DNA of 59,083 nucleotides from Cyclobacteriaceae bacterium (GCA_024644875.1 JAHEGY010000012.1:1-59083), one strand, 5' to 3'. Counted from the first letter of the stretch, positions 41,806 to 51,430 are shown. The notes: generated by a model not told the origin, from the letters alone. Numbers and translations are program-made.

Positions 41806-44800
41806 ATGATTTTCGAGAAAATTAAATTAATAGACAGAATATATATTCTATCTCTGTTTATTATCCTCCCTTTAATATCGGGTGCCCAGGCAGTTGATAC
41901 TACACTATACAATGCTCTAAAACCAAGGGCTATAGGGCCTGCCGGGATGAGTGGCCGGGTTACGACGATCGACGTCCTGCTTGCCAATCCCGATGTAATG
42001 TATGTCGGCACAGCTTCAGGCGGATTGTGGAAATCGGAAAGTGGGGGTACTGCCTGGGAACCGATCTTCGATAAGTATGATGTGGCATCTATCGGAGCAC
42101 TGGCCATTAATCAGAAGAACCCGGATGTTATCTGGGTGGGAACCGGAGAGGGTAATCCCAGGAACAGCCAGACCAGCGGGAATGGAGTATATAAAAGTAT
42201 TGATGGGGGTAAAAACTGGAAACACCTTGGTTTAGAGAATACCAGAAATATCCATAGAATAATAGTTCACAGAGACAATCCTGATATAGTCTGGGTAGGT
42301 GCTCAGGGTTCCGCTTGGGGTGAAAGTGCAGAAAGAGGTGTTTTTAAAACCACGGATGGGGGCAAGACCTGGAGGAAAGTATTATATGTTAATGAAAAAA
42401 CAGGGATAGCAGACCTGATCGCAGATCCGGTGAATCCGGATAAACTAATTGCGGCAATGTGGGAATTCAGAAGATGGCCATGGTTTTTTAACAGCGGCGG
42501 ACCTGGTTCCGGATTGTATATTTCCTACGATGGAGGGGATACCTGGGAAGAACGTACTGATAAAGACGGATTGCCTGAAGGTAATCTTGGCAGAATGGGC
42601 CTTGCGATAGCGCCAAGCAATACCGATATCATATACGCCCTGGTTGAATCCAAGAAAAATGCTCTCTATGTTTCTAAAGATGGTGGTTTCAAATGGAAAA
42701 AAGTAAGTGACAAGAATATCGGGAACAGGCCTTTCTATTATGCGGATATTTATGTTGATCCACTCAATGAAAACAGGATTTATAATCTCTACTCAATAGT
42801 AACAATGAGTGAAGATGGAGGAAAAACATTTGAAACCATGCTTGCCTATGGGGGTAGTTCCACGGATATACATCCTGACCATCACGCGTGGTGGGTACAT
42901 CCTGATGATCCCTCTTTTTTGATCAACGGAAATGATGGCGGGCTTGCCATTTCAAGGGATAGGGGAAATACCTGGCGGTTTGTAGAAAACCTGCCCCTTG
43001 CACAATTCTATCATATTAACTATGATATGGAATTCCCCTATAATGTATATGGAGGAATGCAGGATAATGGCTCCTGGAAAGGACCGGCCTATGTATGTAA
43101 AGCTGGTGGTATCAGAAACAGCTACTGGCAGGAATTATTTTTCGGGGATGGTTTTGATGTAGTCCCGGATCCGGATGATTCCAGATATGGATATGCTATG
43201 TCACAGGGAGGGTTTCTGGGATATTATGATGCTGAAACCGGAAGAACGCAAATGATACGACCTGTGCATCAGGATGGGGAGGATCTAAGATTTAACTGGA
43301 ATGCCGCTATTGCTCAGGATCCCCATGACAACAGTACCATCTATTATGGAAGTCAATTCCTCCATAAGAGTACGGATAAAGGACAGAATTGGTCGATAAT
43401 CTCACCGGATCTGACCACTGATGATCCGGAAAAGCAGAAACAGATTGAAAGCGGGGGGTTGACGTATGATGTAACCCAGGCAGAGAACTATTGTTCCATT
43501 ATCGCCATTGCTCCAAGTACCCTGGACAAGGAAGTTATATGGGTCGGAACTGATGACGGGAACCTGCAACTTACCACTGATGGAGGCCAAAGCTGGGAGA
43601 AACTTAACAATAGGATCAAAGATATGCCGGAAGGGGCGTGGATACCTCAAATTGTCCCATCTGCATATTCTGCAGGAGAGGCTTTTGTAATTGTCAACAA
43701 TTATCGGAAGGATGATTGGACACCCTTTCTCTATCACACCACTGATTTTGGTAAATCATGGGTAAACCTGGTAGAGGGAAATAAAGTCTGGGGTTACACC
43801 TTGTCTGTGGTTCAGGATCCTGTGACTCCCGATCTTTTATTCCTGGGTACTGAATTTGGGCTTTATTATTCCCTTGACAAAGGACAAAACTGGATAAAAT
43901 GGGGAGAGACCTATCCGACAGTCTCCACAATTGATTTAAAAATTCATCCCAGGGAACATGACCTTATTATTGGCACCTTCGGCCGGGCCGCCTATATAAT
44001 CGATGATATAAGGCCTGTCCGGGATATGGCAATGAACAGTAAGGATGGTAAATTAAGTGGATTGAATGTATTCGAACCCCCTGTGGCTTACCTGAGTGCA
44101 AGGCAGCAGGCTTCAGGATCCCGCTTTGCCGGCTATGGTATCTTTGCTGGTGAGAACCGGCGAAGTGGTGGCAGTATTACATATTACCTGGAATCATTAA
44201 AACCTGATACGGTAGAAATAGATGGCGTCAAGGAGATTAAAGAGGCGAAAAATGACAGCCTTTGGGTAGAGTTCTATAATGAAGGTAATGAGAGGATCAG
44301 AAGGCTAAAAATAAGTGCCAGTAGGGGCTTTAACAGGTTCTTCTGGGACCTTGAAAGAAAAGGTGAAAGATATCCGGGAACACCTAAGCCGGCATCCAGA
44401 GATACATCTGACTGGAGAGGCCCCAATGTGCTGCCGGGAAAGTATAAGGTTAAGATACAATACGGGGAATGGGTAGATTCGGCGAGTATTGAAGTAAAAC
44501 TTGATCCCAGAATAGAATTTAACGAATCGGCCTTAGTAGCATTGGATGCTGATATTGATAAGGCTTTGGCTATGGTGGCCAGGGTCACAGGAAAAGTGGA
44601 CCAATTGAATGAAATTAAGAAATCAATTTCCCTGGTAGAAAAAATGCTATCTAATGACGATATCTCTGAGGATATCAAGGAACGTACTAAAGCAGCAAAG
44701 GACACCATCAAATACTTTACCGAATTGATCAATGCCCCTGAAGATGTACAGGGCATTCAGAGGTCTCCCGATATTTTGTCTACAAGGCTTTCGATGCTTA

Positions 44801-44988
44801 ATTATTATATAAGTTCGGCGATCGACAGGCCAAATCAATCACAACAGATTATGTTGGCACAGGTATCGGTTGAAGTTGAAAAAGTTGTCGCTAAGATAGA
44901 CGGGTGGCTTGAGGAGGACTGGAAAGAAACACAACAGATTATAGAAGCAGCCAGGTTAAGTCCGTTTAACAAAGAAAATGAGCAATAG
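41806..44988 (+). CDS. Exported BNR/sortilin-like multi-blade propeller protein
   Basis: 1060 residues. A signal-type N-terminus (hydrophobic to about LISGAQ) is followed by about nine Asp-box repeats (S/T-x-D-x-G-x-x-W: SIDGGKNW, TTDGGKTW, SYDGGDTW, SKDGGFKW, SRDRGNTW, STDKGQNW, TTDGGQSW, TTDFGKSW, SLDKGQNW), as in Vps10/sortilin and bacterial BNR proteins. These would form a 10-blade or double propeller over about residues 30-740. A beta-sandwich-like part follows (about 770-905) and a helical C-terminus (about 910-1060). Often annotated as 'glycosyl hydrolase', but no sialidase Arg triad or GH catalytic residues are evident. It starts with its own promoter and is followed closely by a small lipoprotein gene. 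Confidence 0.8.
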   Translation: MIFEKIKLIDRIYILSLFIILPLISGAQAVDTTLYNALKPRAIGPAGMSGRVTTIDVLLANPDVMYVGTASGGLWKSESGGTAWEPIFDKYDVASIGALAINQKNPDVIWVGTGEGNPRNSQTSGNGVYKSIDGGKNWKHLGLENTRNIHRIIVHRDNPDIVWVGAQGSAWGESAERGVFKTTDGGKTWRKVLYVNEKTGIADLIADPVNPDKLIAAMWEFRRWPWFFNSGGPGSGLYISYDGGDTWEERTDKDGLPEGNLGRMGLAIAPSNTDIIYALVESKKNALYVSKDGGFKWKKVSDKNIGNRPFYYADIYVDPLNENRIYNLYSIVTMSEDGGKTFETMLAYGGSSTDIHPDHHAWWVHPDDPSFLINGNDGGLAISRDRGNTWRFVENLPLAQFYHINYDMEFPYNVYGGMQDNGSWKGPAYVCKAGGIRNSYWQELFFGDGFDVVPDPDDSRYGYAMSQGGFLGYYDAETGRTQMIRPVHQDGEDLRFNWNAAIAQDPHDNSTIYYGSQFLHKSTDKGQNWSIISPDLTTDDPEKQKQIESGGLTYDVTQAENYCSIIAIAPSTLDKEVIWVGTDDGNLQLTTDGGQSWEKLNNRIKDMPEGAWIPQIVPSAYSAGEAFVIVNNYRKDDWTPFLYHTTDFGKSWVNLVEGNKVWGYTLSVVQDPVTPDLLFLGTEFGLYYSLDKGQNWIKWGETYPTVSTIDLKIHPREHDLIIGTFGRAAYIIDDIRPVRDMAMNSKDGKLSGLNVFEPPVAYLSARQQASGSRFAGYGIFAGENRRSGGSITYYLESLKPDTVEIDGVKEIKEAKNDSLWVEFYNEGNERIRRLKISASRGFNRFFWDLERKGERYPGTPKPASRDTSDWRGPNVLPGKYKVKIQYGEWVDSASIEVKLDPRIEFNESALVALDADIDKALAMVARVTGKVDQLNEIKKSISLVEKMLSNDDISEDIKERTKAAKDTIKYFTELINAPEDVQGIQRSPDILSTRLSMLNYYISSAIDRPNQSQQIMLAQVSVEVEKVVAKIDGWLEEDWKETQQIIEAARLSPFNKENEQ

Positions 44989-45017
44989 TAACAATATCTA
45001 TTTTTAATCTAAAAATT

Positions 45018-45401
45018 ATGAAAAATTCAATAAAGTTATTTCCAACAGCAATGATAGTTATCATGCTGTTTATGGCGGGATGTGCATCAACTAAGAAAAG
45101 CAAGACCTCTATCCCAAACTATATCGGGCAGTGGAACTATGTCCTGTCCCTGCCTGATCAGGATATCGAGGGTTATTTAAAATTCAATCAGGAAGGCGAT
45201 GCTGTAACAGGTATTGTTGGTGGCCAGGAGGGAGAAACGCCCTTGTCAGATTTTGCCATAGATGAAGAAAAAGTATCCGGAACATTTGAAGCCATGGGAT
45301 ACGAAATACAACTCAATGGTAACTTTGAAGGGGATGTATTAAAAGCAAGTATGTCAGCTGCCGGTTATGATTTCCCATTTGAGGCGACAAAGCAGCAATA
45401 A
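45018..45401 (+). CDS. Small lipocalin-like lipoprotein
   Basis: 127 residues. Lipobox MAGC|A at residue 22 after a hydrophobic signal. The mature region (about 32-125) is a beta-rich domain beginning IGQWNYVLSLPDQDIEGYLKFNQEG, with regular alternation of polar and apolar residues, like small beta-barrel or lipocalin-type proteins. It follows the BNR-propeller gene by 29 bases and is probably on the same transcript, which ends at the hairpin at 45413-45440. Partner function for the propeller is possible; no ligand known. Confidence 0.65.
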   Translation: MKNSIKLFPTAMIVIMLFMAGCASTKKSKTSIPNYIGQWNYVLSLPDQDIEGYLKFNQEGDAVTGIVGGQEGETPLSDFAIDEEKVSGTFEAMGYEIQLNGNFEGDVLKASMSAAGYDFPFEATKQQ

Positions 45402-45412
45402 TTGAATATATT

Positions 45413-45440
45413 AAAAAAGGTGACCATCAGTCACCTTTTC
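45413..45440. terminator. Bidirectional intrinsic terminator
   Basis: Ten-bp perfect stem (45415-45424 with 45430-45439) and a five-base loop, with A-rich and T-rich sides, so it can end transcription from both the lipoprotein gene (plus) and the CBS gene (minus). It fills the 40-base gap between the convergent stops. Confidence 0.8.
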
Positions 45441-45441
45441 T

Positions 45442-45933
45442 TTATTTCTTGGAAATCCATTTCGGGACATAAATGGTGTCAATCGCTTCAAGTATATCTC
45501 CCCTGCTAATCTGCCCGATAAGTTTTCCTCTTTCGTTGATAACCAGTAATCTTTTATATTTCGTCTCCAGAAATATCTTGGCTGCATCAACTACATTAGC
45601 AGAGACATCTATGACTTTCATTACACTGGTCATATAGGATTCTACCTTAGTGTTTGCAATAGGTTCATTATGATAAACACTGTCTACCAGTAGCCGGAGA
45701 CAATCCTTGTCGTCAATTAAACCCACCACTTCCTTATTTTCATTCAATACCGGTGCCCCTGAAATATTCTCTTTAAGAAATGTCCTTATAACTTTTATAA
45801 CATCGGTATCCGGAGAGAAAGTGATCAGGTCCGTGGCCATATACTTGGTAATAGGCTCAAATTGCTCATCCCGGGACACTTGGCTATCTGATGATTCTTT
45901 CTTCGTAAACTTGGGTTTAAAACTTTTTACCAT
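45442..45933 (-). CDS. CBS-pair domain protein
   Basis: 163 residues: a basic N-terminus (about 1-25) and two CBS modules (about 30-88 and 95-155) with the usual patterns (MATDLITFSPDTDVIKVIRTFLKENISGAPVLNENKEVVGLIDDKD and LLVINERGKLIGQISRGDIL). CBS pairs bind adenosyl nucleotides and switch partner proteins on energy state. No fused enzyme and no operon partner here, so it would act in trans, on a target not evident from the window. Cytosolic. Monocistronic. Confidence 0.88.
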   Translation of the reverse strand: MVKSFKPKFTKKESSDSQVSRDEQFEPITKYMATDLITFSPDTDVIKVIRTFLKENISGAPVLNENKEVVGLIDDKDCLRLLVDSVYHNEPIANTKVESYMTSVMKVIDVSANVVDAAKIFLETKYKRLLVINERGKLIGQISRGDILEAIDTIYVPKWISKK

Positions 45934-46054
45934 AATTACTCTTGATTAAATCCTTCTTGTTAATTTAAATAATTCCTAAAACTGAATAATAATATACCAT
46001 TTAATAGAAATAAAAACAAGTATTGGATATCTCGATTTATCGGGAAGGGGCACT

Positions 46055-46080
46055 AAAAAAAAATCCCGCCTGGTGCGGGA
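46055..46080 (-). terminator. Orphan minus-strand intrinsic terminator
   Basis: Stem TCCCGC/GCGGGA (46064-46069 with 46075-46080), loop CTGGT, then nine T on the minus strand (plus-strand A run 46055-46063). No minus-strand gene lies within 240 bases upstream, so the transcript it ends is not known. It is nearly the same element as the one at 39199-39223. Confidence 0.7.
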
Positions 46081-46319
46081 ATCTTTATTAACCTTAAACT
46101 CTTAAGCCTTGAAGTAATTTATTATTGATATTTAACGAAATAAAAAGCGGTGGAATAATACAATCGATCGAAATTCATGGGCATATTCTGTTAAATTGGA
46201 ACGAAAGATGGATGAAAACAGACGATGAAATTATATCATATCCATAAATATTATTATCTGGTTGTGATAATTGAGTATGTAATTCACTAACTTTCAACGG
46301 AAACTCTTAATTAGATATT
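46081..46319 (-). other. Candidate non-coding transcript upstream of the orphan terminator
   Basis: About 240 bases on the minus strand, ending at the strong terminator at 46055-46080. The longest minus-strand frame I found here is about 20 codons, so a small RNA is more likely than a protein. I could not fit it to tmRNA, 6S, SRP or RNase P RNA. No convincing promoter was seen. The plus-strand TPR gene begins at 46320. Confidence 0.3.
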
Positions 46320-47450
46320 ATGATCCGTCGGTATTCGGTTTTAGTTGTTTTAATAGCTGTTTTTTTTCATTTAAATAATTGTTCTTCAAAAAAATTAAAG
46401 GAACGACAGGATCCCAGGGATACCCTTGTCAAATACCGGGAACTGAGAAATGAATGGAAACTTGCTGAAGCATATTCCCTGCTGGCGGATACTTGTAAAT
46501 CATATATATCGGAAGAGGAATTTGTTGCCTATAATATGCAACCTGATAGTGTCAGGAATAACTATAAGTTTACAATAATTGGAATTGATTCTTTACCTGT
46601 TTTTGAAAATTCTGATTTTGCCCGATACAAAGTAAAATATCAAAGTGTAATACTCAATAGTAAGGATACCATATCGGGTTCCTGGGATTACAGACTATTA
46701 TTTGAAGATGGATCATGGAAAATAATATGGTTTGGCAGGATGGCCTCCCTTGCATCAGATCATCTTCAAAACCAGCAATATGACCAGTCTCTGGTATTAT
46801 ATATGGTGATTTGCGCGTTAGATCCTTATAATGATATTGCCTTGAGGGGTTTAGCCTTATCCTATATTAACCTGTCACAGAATAATGATGCTATAAACGC
46901 GGCCCAAAGGCTGGTTCAGCTTAAACCGGATGACCCTTCGGCACATACTTTTCTTGGTGATCTATACGGTTCATCTGAACAGTTTGATAAGGCCATTGAA
47001 TCCTATTCCAAAGCTATTGATATTCTGCCTGAACCAGTATTTTATATAAACCTCGGAACTGTTTACAAAATGAATGGTCAGTTTGTTGAAGCCGATGATT
47101 CATATAGAAAAAGTATAGAATTGGATTCTTTATCTCCACAGGGCTGGTGGATGCTGGGAGAGTTGTACCTCTATAACCTGGATGACAGGGCTATGGCAAA
47201 AACCTTCTACAATAAAGCATTACAACTTAAACCTATGTCTGACTACTACCAGATGCGATTATATTACGGGTATGCTTTGTTATTATATTCCGATGCTGTT
47301 GAGACGGATCCGGATGAAATTTCGGCTGATGAACGAAAATTGCTGCTTGAAGCAAAAACATATATTGGTAAAGCGCTGAAAATAGATCCGAGAAGCTCTG
47401 AATTTTCTTATCTTTCTAATGAAATTAATAAACAGTTGATGGGATCCTGA
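46320..47450 (+). CDS. TPR lipoprotein with an NTF2-like front domain
   Basis: 376 residues. Lipobox LNNC|S at residue 21. An alpha+beta segment follows (about 35-145) that has the form of an NTF2/DUF4440-like fold (YSLLADTCKSYISEEEFVAY, then SGSWDYRLLFEDGSWKIIWFG). About five TPR repeats come next (about 148-370; for example PSAHTFLGDLYGSSEQFDKAIESYSKAIDI). It is probably an envelope adaptor. A near-consensus -7 (TAACTTTC) lies about 20 bases before the ATG. Monocistronic and convergent with the penicillin-binding protein gene. Confidence 0.8.
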   Translation: MIRRYSVLVVLIAVFFHLNNCSSKKLKERQDPRDTLVKYRELRNEWKLAEAYSLLADTCKSYISEEEFVAYNMQPDSVRNNYKFTIIGIDSLPVFENSDFARYKVKYQSVILNSKDTISGSWDYRLLFEDGSWKIIWFGRMASLASDHLQNQQYDQSLVLYMVICALDPYNDIALRGLALSYINLSQNNDAINAAQRLVQLKPDDPSAHTFLGDLYGSSEQFDKAIESYSKAIDILPEPVFYINLGTVYKMNGQFVEADDSYRKSIELDSLSPQGWWMLGELYLYNLDDRAMAKTFYNKALQLKPMSDYYQMRLYYGYALLLYSDAVETDPDEISADERKLLLEAKTYIGKALKIDPRSSEFSYLSNEINKQLMGS

Positions 47451-47486
47451 TCAGAAATCCTAATTCAAAAAAATGTTTTTCCCGAA

Positions 47487-49760
47487 TTAATCTCCTTTCT
47501 CCTTCTTTTTAAATATTTTCTTGAAGAACTGCTTCACTTTACCATCCTCTTTGTCCCCGACACTGTCATCCTCAGGTTTATCTTTCTTGTCAGCTTCCTT
47601 ACCCTCCTCTTTTTCCTTGTTTTTCTTAAAAAGGCTTTCAAAGAACCTGTTCCAGGCACCTTTTGTTCTTGTACCTTCGCATTCCATCATTTCTGTATAT
47701 CTGGAAGAGATCTTTAGAGGACTGAGATATGATCTTCTTAGATCGGTATGACGCTCTATGTCCCCGATGATATTTCCTGCAATTGGTAAGGCAAGGGCTG
47801 AACCGCTGCCATTTGATCCTTCAGAAAAGTGAATTCCCGGATCGCGGGCACCGACCCAAACGCCGCATGCAAAATCAGGGGTATAAGAAAAGAACCAGGC
47901 ATCACTATACTCCTGAGAAGTCCCGGTTTTACCGGCCAGCTCAGAACTGATCCCGAACTGGCCCCGTATCCTGGCTCCGGTACCTTCATTTATAGCTTTT
48001 TGTAGCATGGCCGTAATGGTATTGGCCACATCGGCATCCATTACTCTAATGCCGGAATTTTCAGGTTTTTCATAGATAACTTCTCCCTTTGAGGTAGTGA
48101 TTTTACTGATCATTACAGGCTGTTGCATCTGACCCTGGTTGGCGAATGTAGCATAAACTTTTGTGGCTTCATAGAGAGAAATATTCATAGTCCCCAAGGC
48201 CACAGAAGGATTATCTTCAGGATTTTCTTCTATTTCCAGGAGAGAACACATCTCCTCAAGGTTTTTGTGTCCTGTCTTAAAATACAGGTCTACGGTTGGG
48301 ATATTCAGGGAATGGACAAGAGCGTACCAAATAGAAGTTTCATCACCACTGCTACCATCGTAGTTCCTGGGCGCCCAGTTGTCATATTCTTCATAAACCT
48401 TTTCCTCATTATCCAGATAATCGCAAGGAGATTTGCCGTCTTTGATGGCTGCAGCATAAAGAATAGGTTTGAAAGAGGAAGCGATCATTCGTTTAGAAAG
48501 CACCAGGTCATACGGAAGGTACCTGAAATGATTACCACCCACCCAGGCTTTAACATCGCCGGTTTTAGGATCAAGGATCAGCACACCTGAGTTTAGCATA
48601 CTTTCATAGTGCCAGGCGCTATCAAGTTTTGTCATTTCCTGCACTTCAATACCATCCCAGGACCATAATTCTCTTTTTTCCCGGATGGTACCATCAAATA
48701 GATCCCGCAACTCGGATTTCTTTTTCTTCACCTGTGGATCATTGCTGAAAGCCTTTTGCATTTGAGTGAGCTGTTTGCGAATTCCCTGCTTAGCCAGCAT
48801 TTGCAGCCGGCTATCCAGGGTAGTCGTTATTATCAGACCGTCTTTTTCTATATCATATTCGGTATCACTTTTATTCTTCAGGTCGTTGAGGATCTCCCTT
48901 GCCTTGTTTTCAACCTGGAAAAGGAAATATTGAGCAGGCCCTTCATAGCTTAAATTTGAATAGTCCAGGTCAATGGGTAAAAGGATCTCTTCCTGGTAAA
49001 TCTCATCATTAATTTTTCCCTGATCATACATGAGTTGCAGGACGAGGTTACGCCGTTCCAAAGCGCGTTCAGGATTCAACCGGGGATGATAATATGTGTT
49101 TCCCTTTAAAAGTCCGATAAGCATGGCCGCTTCATCAATTTCCAATTCTGAAACGGTTTTATTGTAATATCTGTTGGCTGCAGCTTCAATTCCAAATACC
49201 TCTTCCCCGAAAGGAACTCTATTTAAATAGAGAAGTAAAATTTCATCTTTACTGTATACTTCTTCCAGACGGACTGCTATAATGGCTTCCCTGATCTTAT
49301 TGACCGGAAGTGTCAGTAAACCAAAATCCTCCCGGCCATACAGGTTTTTAGCAAGCTGCTGGGTTAAAGTACTCCCCCCACCCGATGACCTGTTGCCCAT
49401 GATGATCGATTTGATGATTACCCGCATTAAGCTTCGGTTATCAATACCATTATGTTCGAAGAACCGAACATCTTCTGTACTGATCAATGCATCGATTAGG
49501 TGTTGAGGAAGGGCTTCACCATTTACCTGGGTATGGTTTTTTGAAAAGATCTTGCCTATCAGCATCTGATCGTTGCTATATACCAATGTCGCATTTTCAT
49601 TTTTAAGATTGGCCAGCTCATCCTTGGAAGGTAGTGGCCCGAAAGCACCTATAAAGATCATCCCCAGGAATCCGCCAAGGATCAGAATAACAACCAAAAT
49701 GCCGGTCAATAAAAATCCTATTACAACCTTTTTAAACCTACCTTTCTTTTTTTGAGTCAT
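47487..49760 (-). CDS. Class A penicillin-binding protein (PBP1)
   Basis: 757 residues. A basic cytosolic start and one membrane helix (about 11-36) are followed by a GT51 glycosyltransferase domain (about 55-235; EDVRFFEHNGID with the catalytic Glu, GGSTLTQQLAKN, and the later EAIIAVRLEEVYSKDEIL). A transpeptidase domain (about 395-660) has S428-S-F-K431, S-L-N in LVHSLNIPT, and K-T-G-T in AGKTGTSQ. The C-terminus is a long charged tail with alternating Lys and Glu/Asp (about 700-757), as seen in several Bacteroidota PBPs. It polymerises and cross-links peptidoglycan. Monocistronic; full-length with all catalytic motifs intact. Confidence 0.95.
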   Translation of the reverse strand: MTQKKKGRFKKVVIGFLLTGILVVILILGGFLGMIFIGAFGPLPSKDELANLKNENATLVYSNDQMLIGKIFSKNHTQVNGEALPQHLIDALISTEDVRFFEHNGIDNRSLMRVIIKSIIMGNRSSGGGSTLTQQLAKNLYGREDFGLLTLPVNKIREAIIAVRLEEVYSKDEILLLYLNRVPFGEEVFGIEAAANRYYNKTVSELEIDEAAMLIGLLKGNTYYHPRLNPERALERRNLVLQLMYDQGKINDEIYQEEILLPIDLDYSNLSYEGPAQYFLFQVENKAREILNDLKNKSDTEYDIEKDGLIITTTLDSRLQMLAKQGIRKQLTQMQKAFSNDPQVKKKKSELRDLFDGTIREKRELWSWDGIEVQEMTKLDSAWHYESMLNSGVLILDPKTGDVKAWVGGNHFRYLPYDLVLSKRMIASSFKPILYAAAIKDGKSPCDYLDNEEKVYEEYDNWAPRNYDGSSGDETSIWYALVHSLNIPTVDLYFKTGHKNLEEMCSLLEIEENPEDNPSVALGTMNISLYEATKVYATFANQGQMQQPVMISKITTSKGEVIYEKPENSGIRVMDADVANTITAMLQKAINEGTGARIRGQFGISSELAGKTGTSQEYSDAWFFSYTPDFACGVWVGARDPGIHFSEGSNGSGSALALPIAGNIIGDIERHTDLRRSYLSPLKISSRYTEMMECEGTRTKGAWNRFFESLFKKNKEKEEGKEADKKDKPEDDSVGDKEDGKVKQFFKKIFKKKEKGD

Positions 49761-49806
49761 TGGTAAAGCCCCTTTTATACTGCGAAATTATTATAAAAAG
49801 ACAGAA

Positions 49807-49837
49807 TTGTACACTACCCTTGTTATTATTATCTTAG
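49807..49837 (+). promoter_or_regulatory. Candidate promoter of the sulfatase gene
   Basis: TTG at 49807-49809, a 20-base spacer and a -7 TATCTTAG (seven of eight to TAnnTTTG) at 49830-49837. The sulfatase ATG lies about 63 bases further on. It is in the divergent gap with the PBP gene. Confidence 0.45.
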
Positions 49838-49900
49838 CGACCAACACAACCACCGGGTTCAAGCGTTCCCGGGAAGATTTAACAATTATACGTTTTAACT

Positions 49901-51412
49901 ATGAATAAACAGCTACTGATCTACCCGCTTTCTAGCTTCGTTTTATTTCTTGCCCTGACAGGGTGTGACTCACCCGGAGATGGTTCCGGGAAAACTTATC
50001 CCAACATTGTTTATATTCTGGCGGATGATATGGGATACGGTGATATAAATGGATTGAATGCCGACTCAAAGATCTCAACGCCCAATATGGACAGGATCCT
50101 GGCTGAGGGAATGCAATTTTCGGATGCACATTCCCCCTCTGCAGTTTGTACACCAACAAGATACGGTATTCTGACTGGCAGGTATTGTTTCAGGACCAGA
50201 TTGGAGTCAGGCGTCCTTTTGGGCCATCAACCATCCCTGATTGAACCTGGTCGATTGACAATAGCTTCCATGCTTAGCGAGAAAGGATATAATACAGCCT
50301 GCATTGGCAAGTGGCACCTTGGACTGGATTTTAAGAAGAAAGATCCTGACAAGCCTCTGGTGGAAGGAGATATATGGGATCTCAGCAGCACCGAAAATGT
50401 GGATTATACCGCTGAAATAGATGGGGGGCCTGTTGATTGTGGATTTGATTATTCTTTTATTATTCCCTCTTCCCTGGATATACAGCCTTATTTTTACATC
50501 CGGAACAAAAAAATTGTCAATACAGACATTATAAAGATTGAAGGTGCACCTGATGAAAATTACCAGGGGAAATTCTGGCGACCTGGTGATGCCTCCAGGG
50601 ATTTTGATTTTGAACAGACCCTGCCTATTTTAACTACAGAAGCTGTGAAGTTTATTGAAACCCATTCAGACAGTAATGATAAACGTCCTTTTTTTCTATA
50701 CTTTCCCCTGCCAGCCCCCCATACACCCTGGATGCCACTTTCAGCCTTTTCCGGGAAATCCGATGCCGGCAGATATGGAGATTTTGTAACTCAGGTTGAT
50801 CATACTGTTGGAGAGGTCTTGCGTATCCTGGACGAAAGGGGACTGGCCGATAATACGCTGGTGTTTTTAACCAGTGACAATGGAGCCTACTGGTTTCCGG
50901 CCAATATTGAAGAATTTAATCACCGGTCGAATTATATTTTCAGTGGTATGAAATCAGATGTCTGGGAAGGCGGTCATCGCATCCCCTTTATCGCAAGGTG
51001 GCCTGGTAAAATAAAAGGGGGTTCTGAGAGTGATCAATTGGTTTGTCTGACCGATCTCATGGCTACATGTGCTGAAATTGTCAATTTTCAACTTCCGTAT
51101 AACAGTGCAGAAGATAGTTACAGCCACCTGGATGCTTTGTTGGGAGTCGATAAAGATGAGGGAAGGGATCAACTCATCTGTCAATCTGTTAGCGGGATGT
51201 ACTCCATTCGCAAAGATAACTGGAAACTGATCATGGGTAGAGGATCGGGTGGATGGACCTATGAAGGAAAACCTGATGAACCTGAAGGACAGTTATATGA
51301 TTTAAGTACCGATATAGGCGAAAAGAATAACCTGTATACAGAATACCCGGAAAAAGTAAAAGAACTTACCACAATGCTGAAAATGTACCAGGATGAAAGA
51401 AGATCGAGATAA
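49901..51412 (+). CDS. Arylsulfatase (type I, formylglycine-dependent), lipoprotein
   Basis: 503 residues. Lipobox LTGC|D at residue 22. The alkaline-phosphatase-superfamily sulfatase fold opens with PNIVYILADDMGYGD (metal Asp pair), and the modification motif C83-T-P-T-R87 is the standard C-x-P-x-R whose Cys becomes formylglycine. Further family signs are GKWHLGLD (Lys and His) and TSDNGAYW (Asp-Asn metal ligands). It would remove sulfate esters from sulfated sugars, consistent with a marine or algal-glycan lifestyle. It depends on an FGE or anSME maturase, not found in the window. Flanked by a convergent small lipoprotein gene. Confidence 0.93.
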   Translation: MNKQLLIYPLSSFVLFLALTGCDSPGDGSGKTYPNIVYILADDMGYGDINGLNADSKISTPNMDRILAEGMQFSDAHSPSAVCTPTRYGILTGRYCFRTRLESGVLLGHQPSLIEPGRLTIASMLSEKGYNTACIGKWHLGLDFKKKDPDKPLVEGDIWDLSSTENVDYTAEIDGGPVDCGFDYSFIIPSSLDIQPYFYIRNKKIVNTDIIKIEGAPDENYQGKFWRPGDASRDFDFEQTLPILTTEAVKFIETHSDSNDKRPFFLYFPLPAPHTPWMPLSAFSGKSDAGRYGDFVTQVDHTVGEVLRILDERGLADNTLVFLTSDNGAYWFPANIEEFNHRSNYIFSGMKSDVWEGGHRIPFIARWPGKIKGGSESDQLVCLTDLMATCAEIVNFQLPYNSAEDSYSHLDALLGVDKDEGRDQLICQSVSGMYSIRKDNWKLIMGRGSGGWTYEGKPDEPEGQLYDLSTDIGEKNNLYTEYPEKVKELTTMLKMYQDERRSR

Positions 51413-51430
51413 ATAGGGATATTCAACCAC

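Noticed and set aside
41806-44988. Calling the BNR protein a sialidase or glycoside hydrolase
   Set aside because: Asp-boxes are shared by many propellers; the sialidase Arg triad and catalytic Tyr/Glu were not seen.
46081-46319. 6S, tmRNA, SRP or RNase P RNA behind the orphan terminator
   Set aside because: I could not match any of their conserved cores; only an unspecified small RNA can be suggested.
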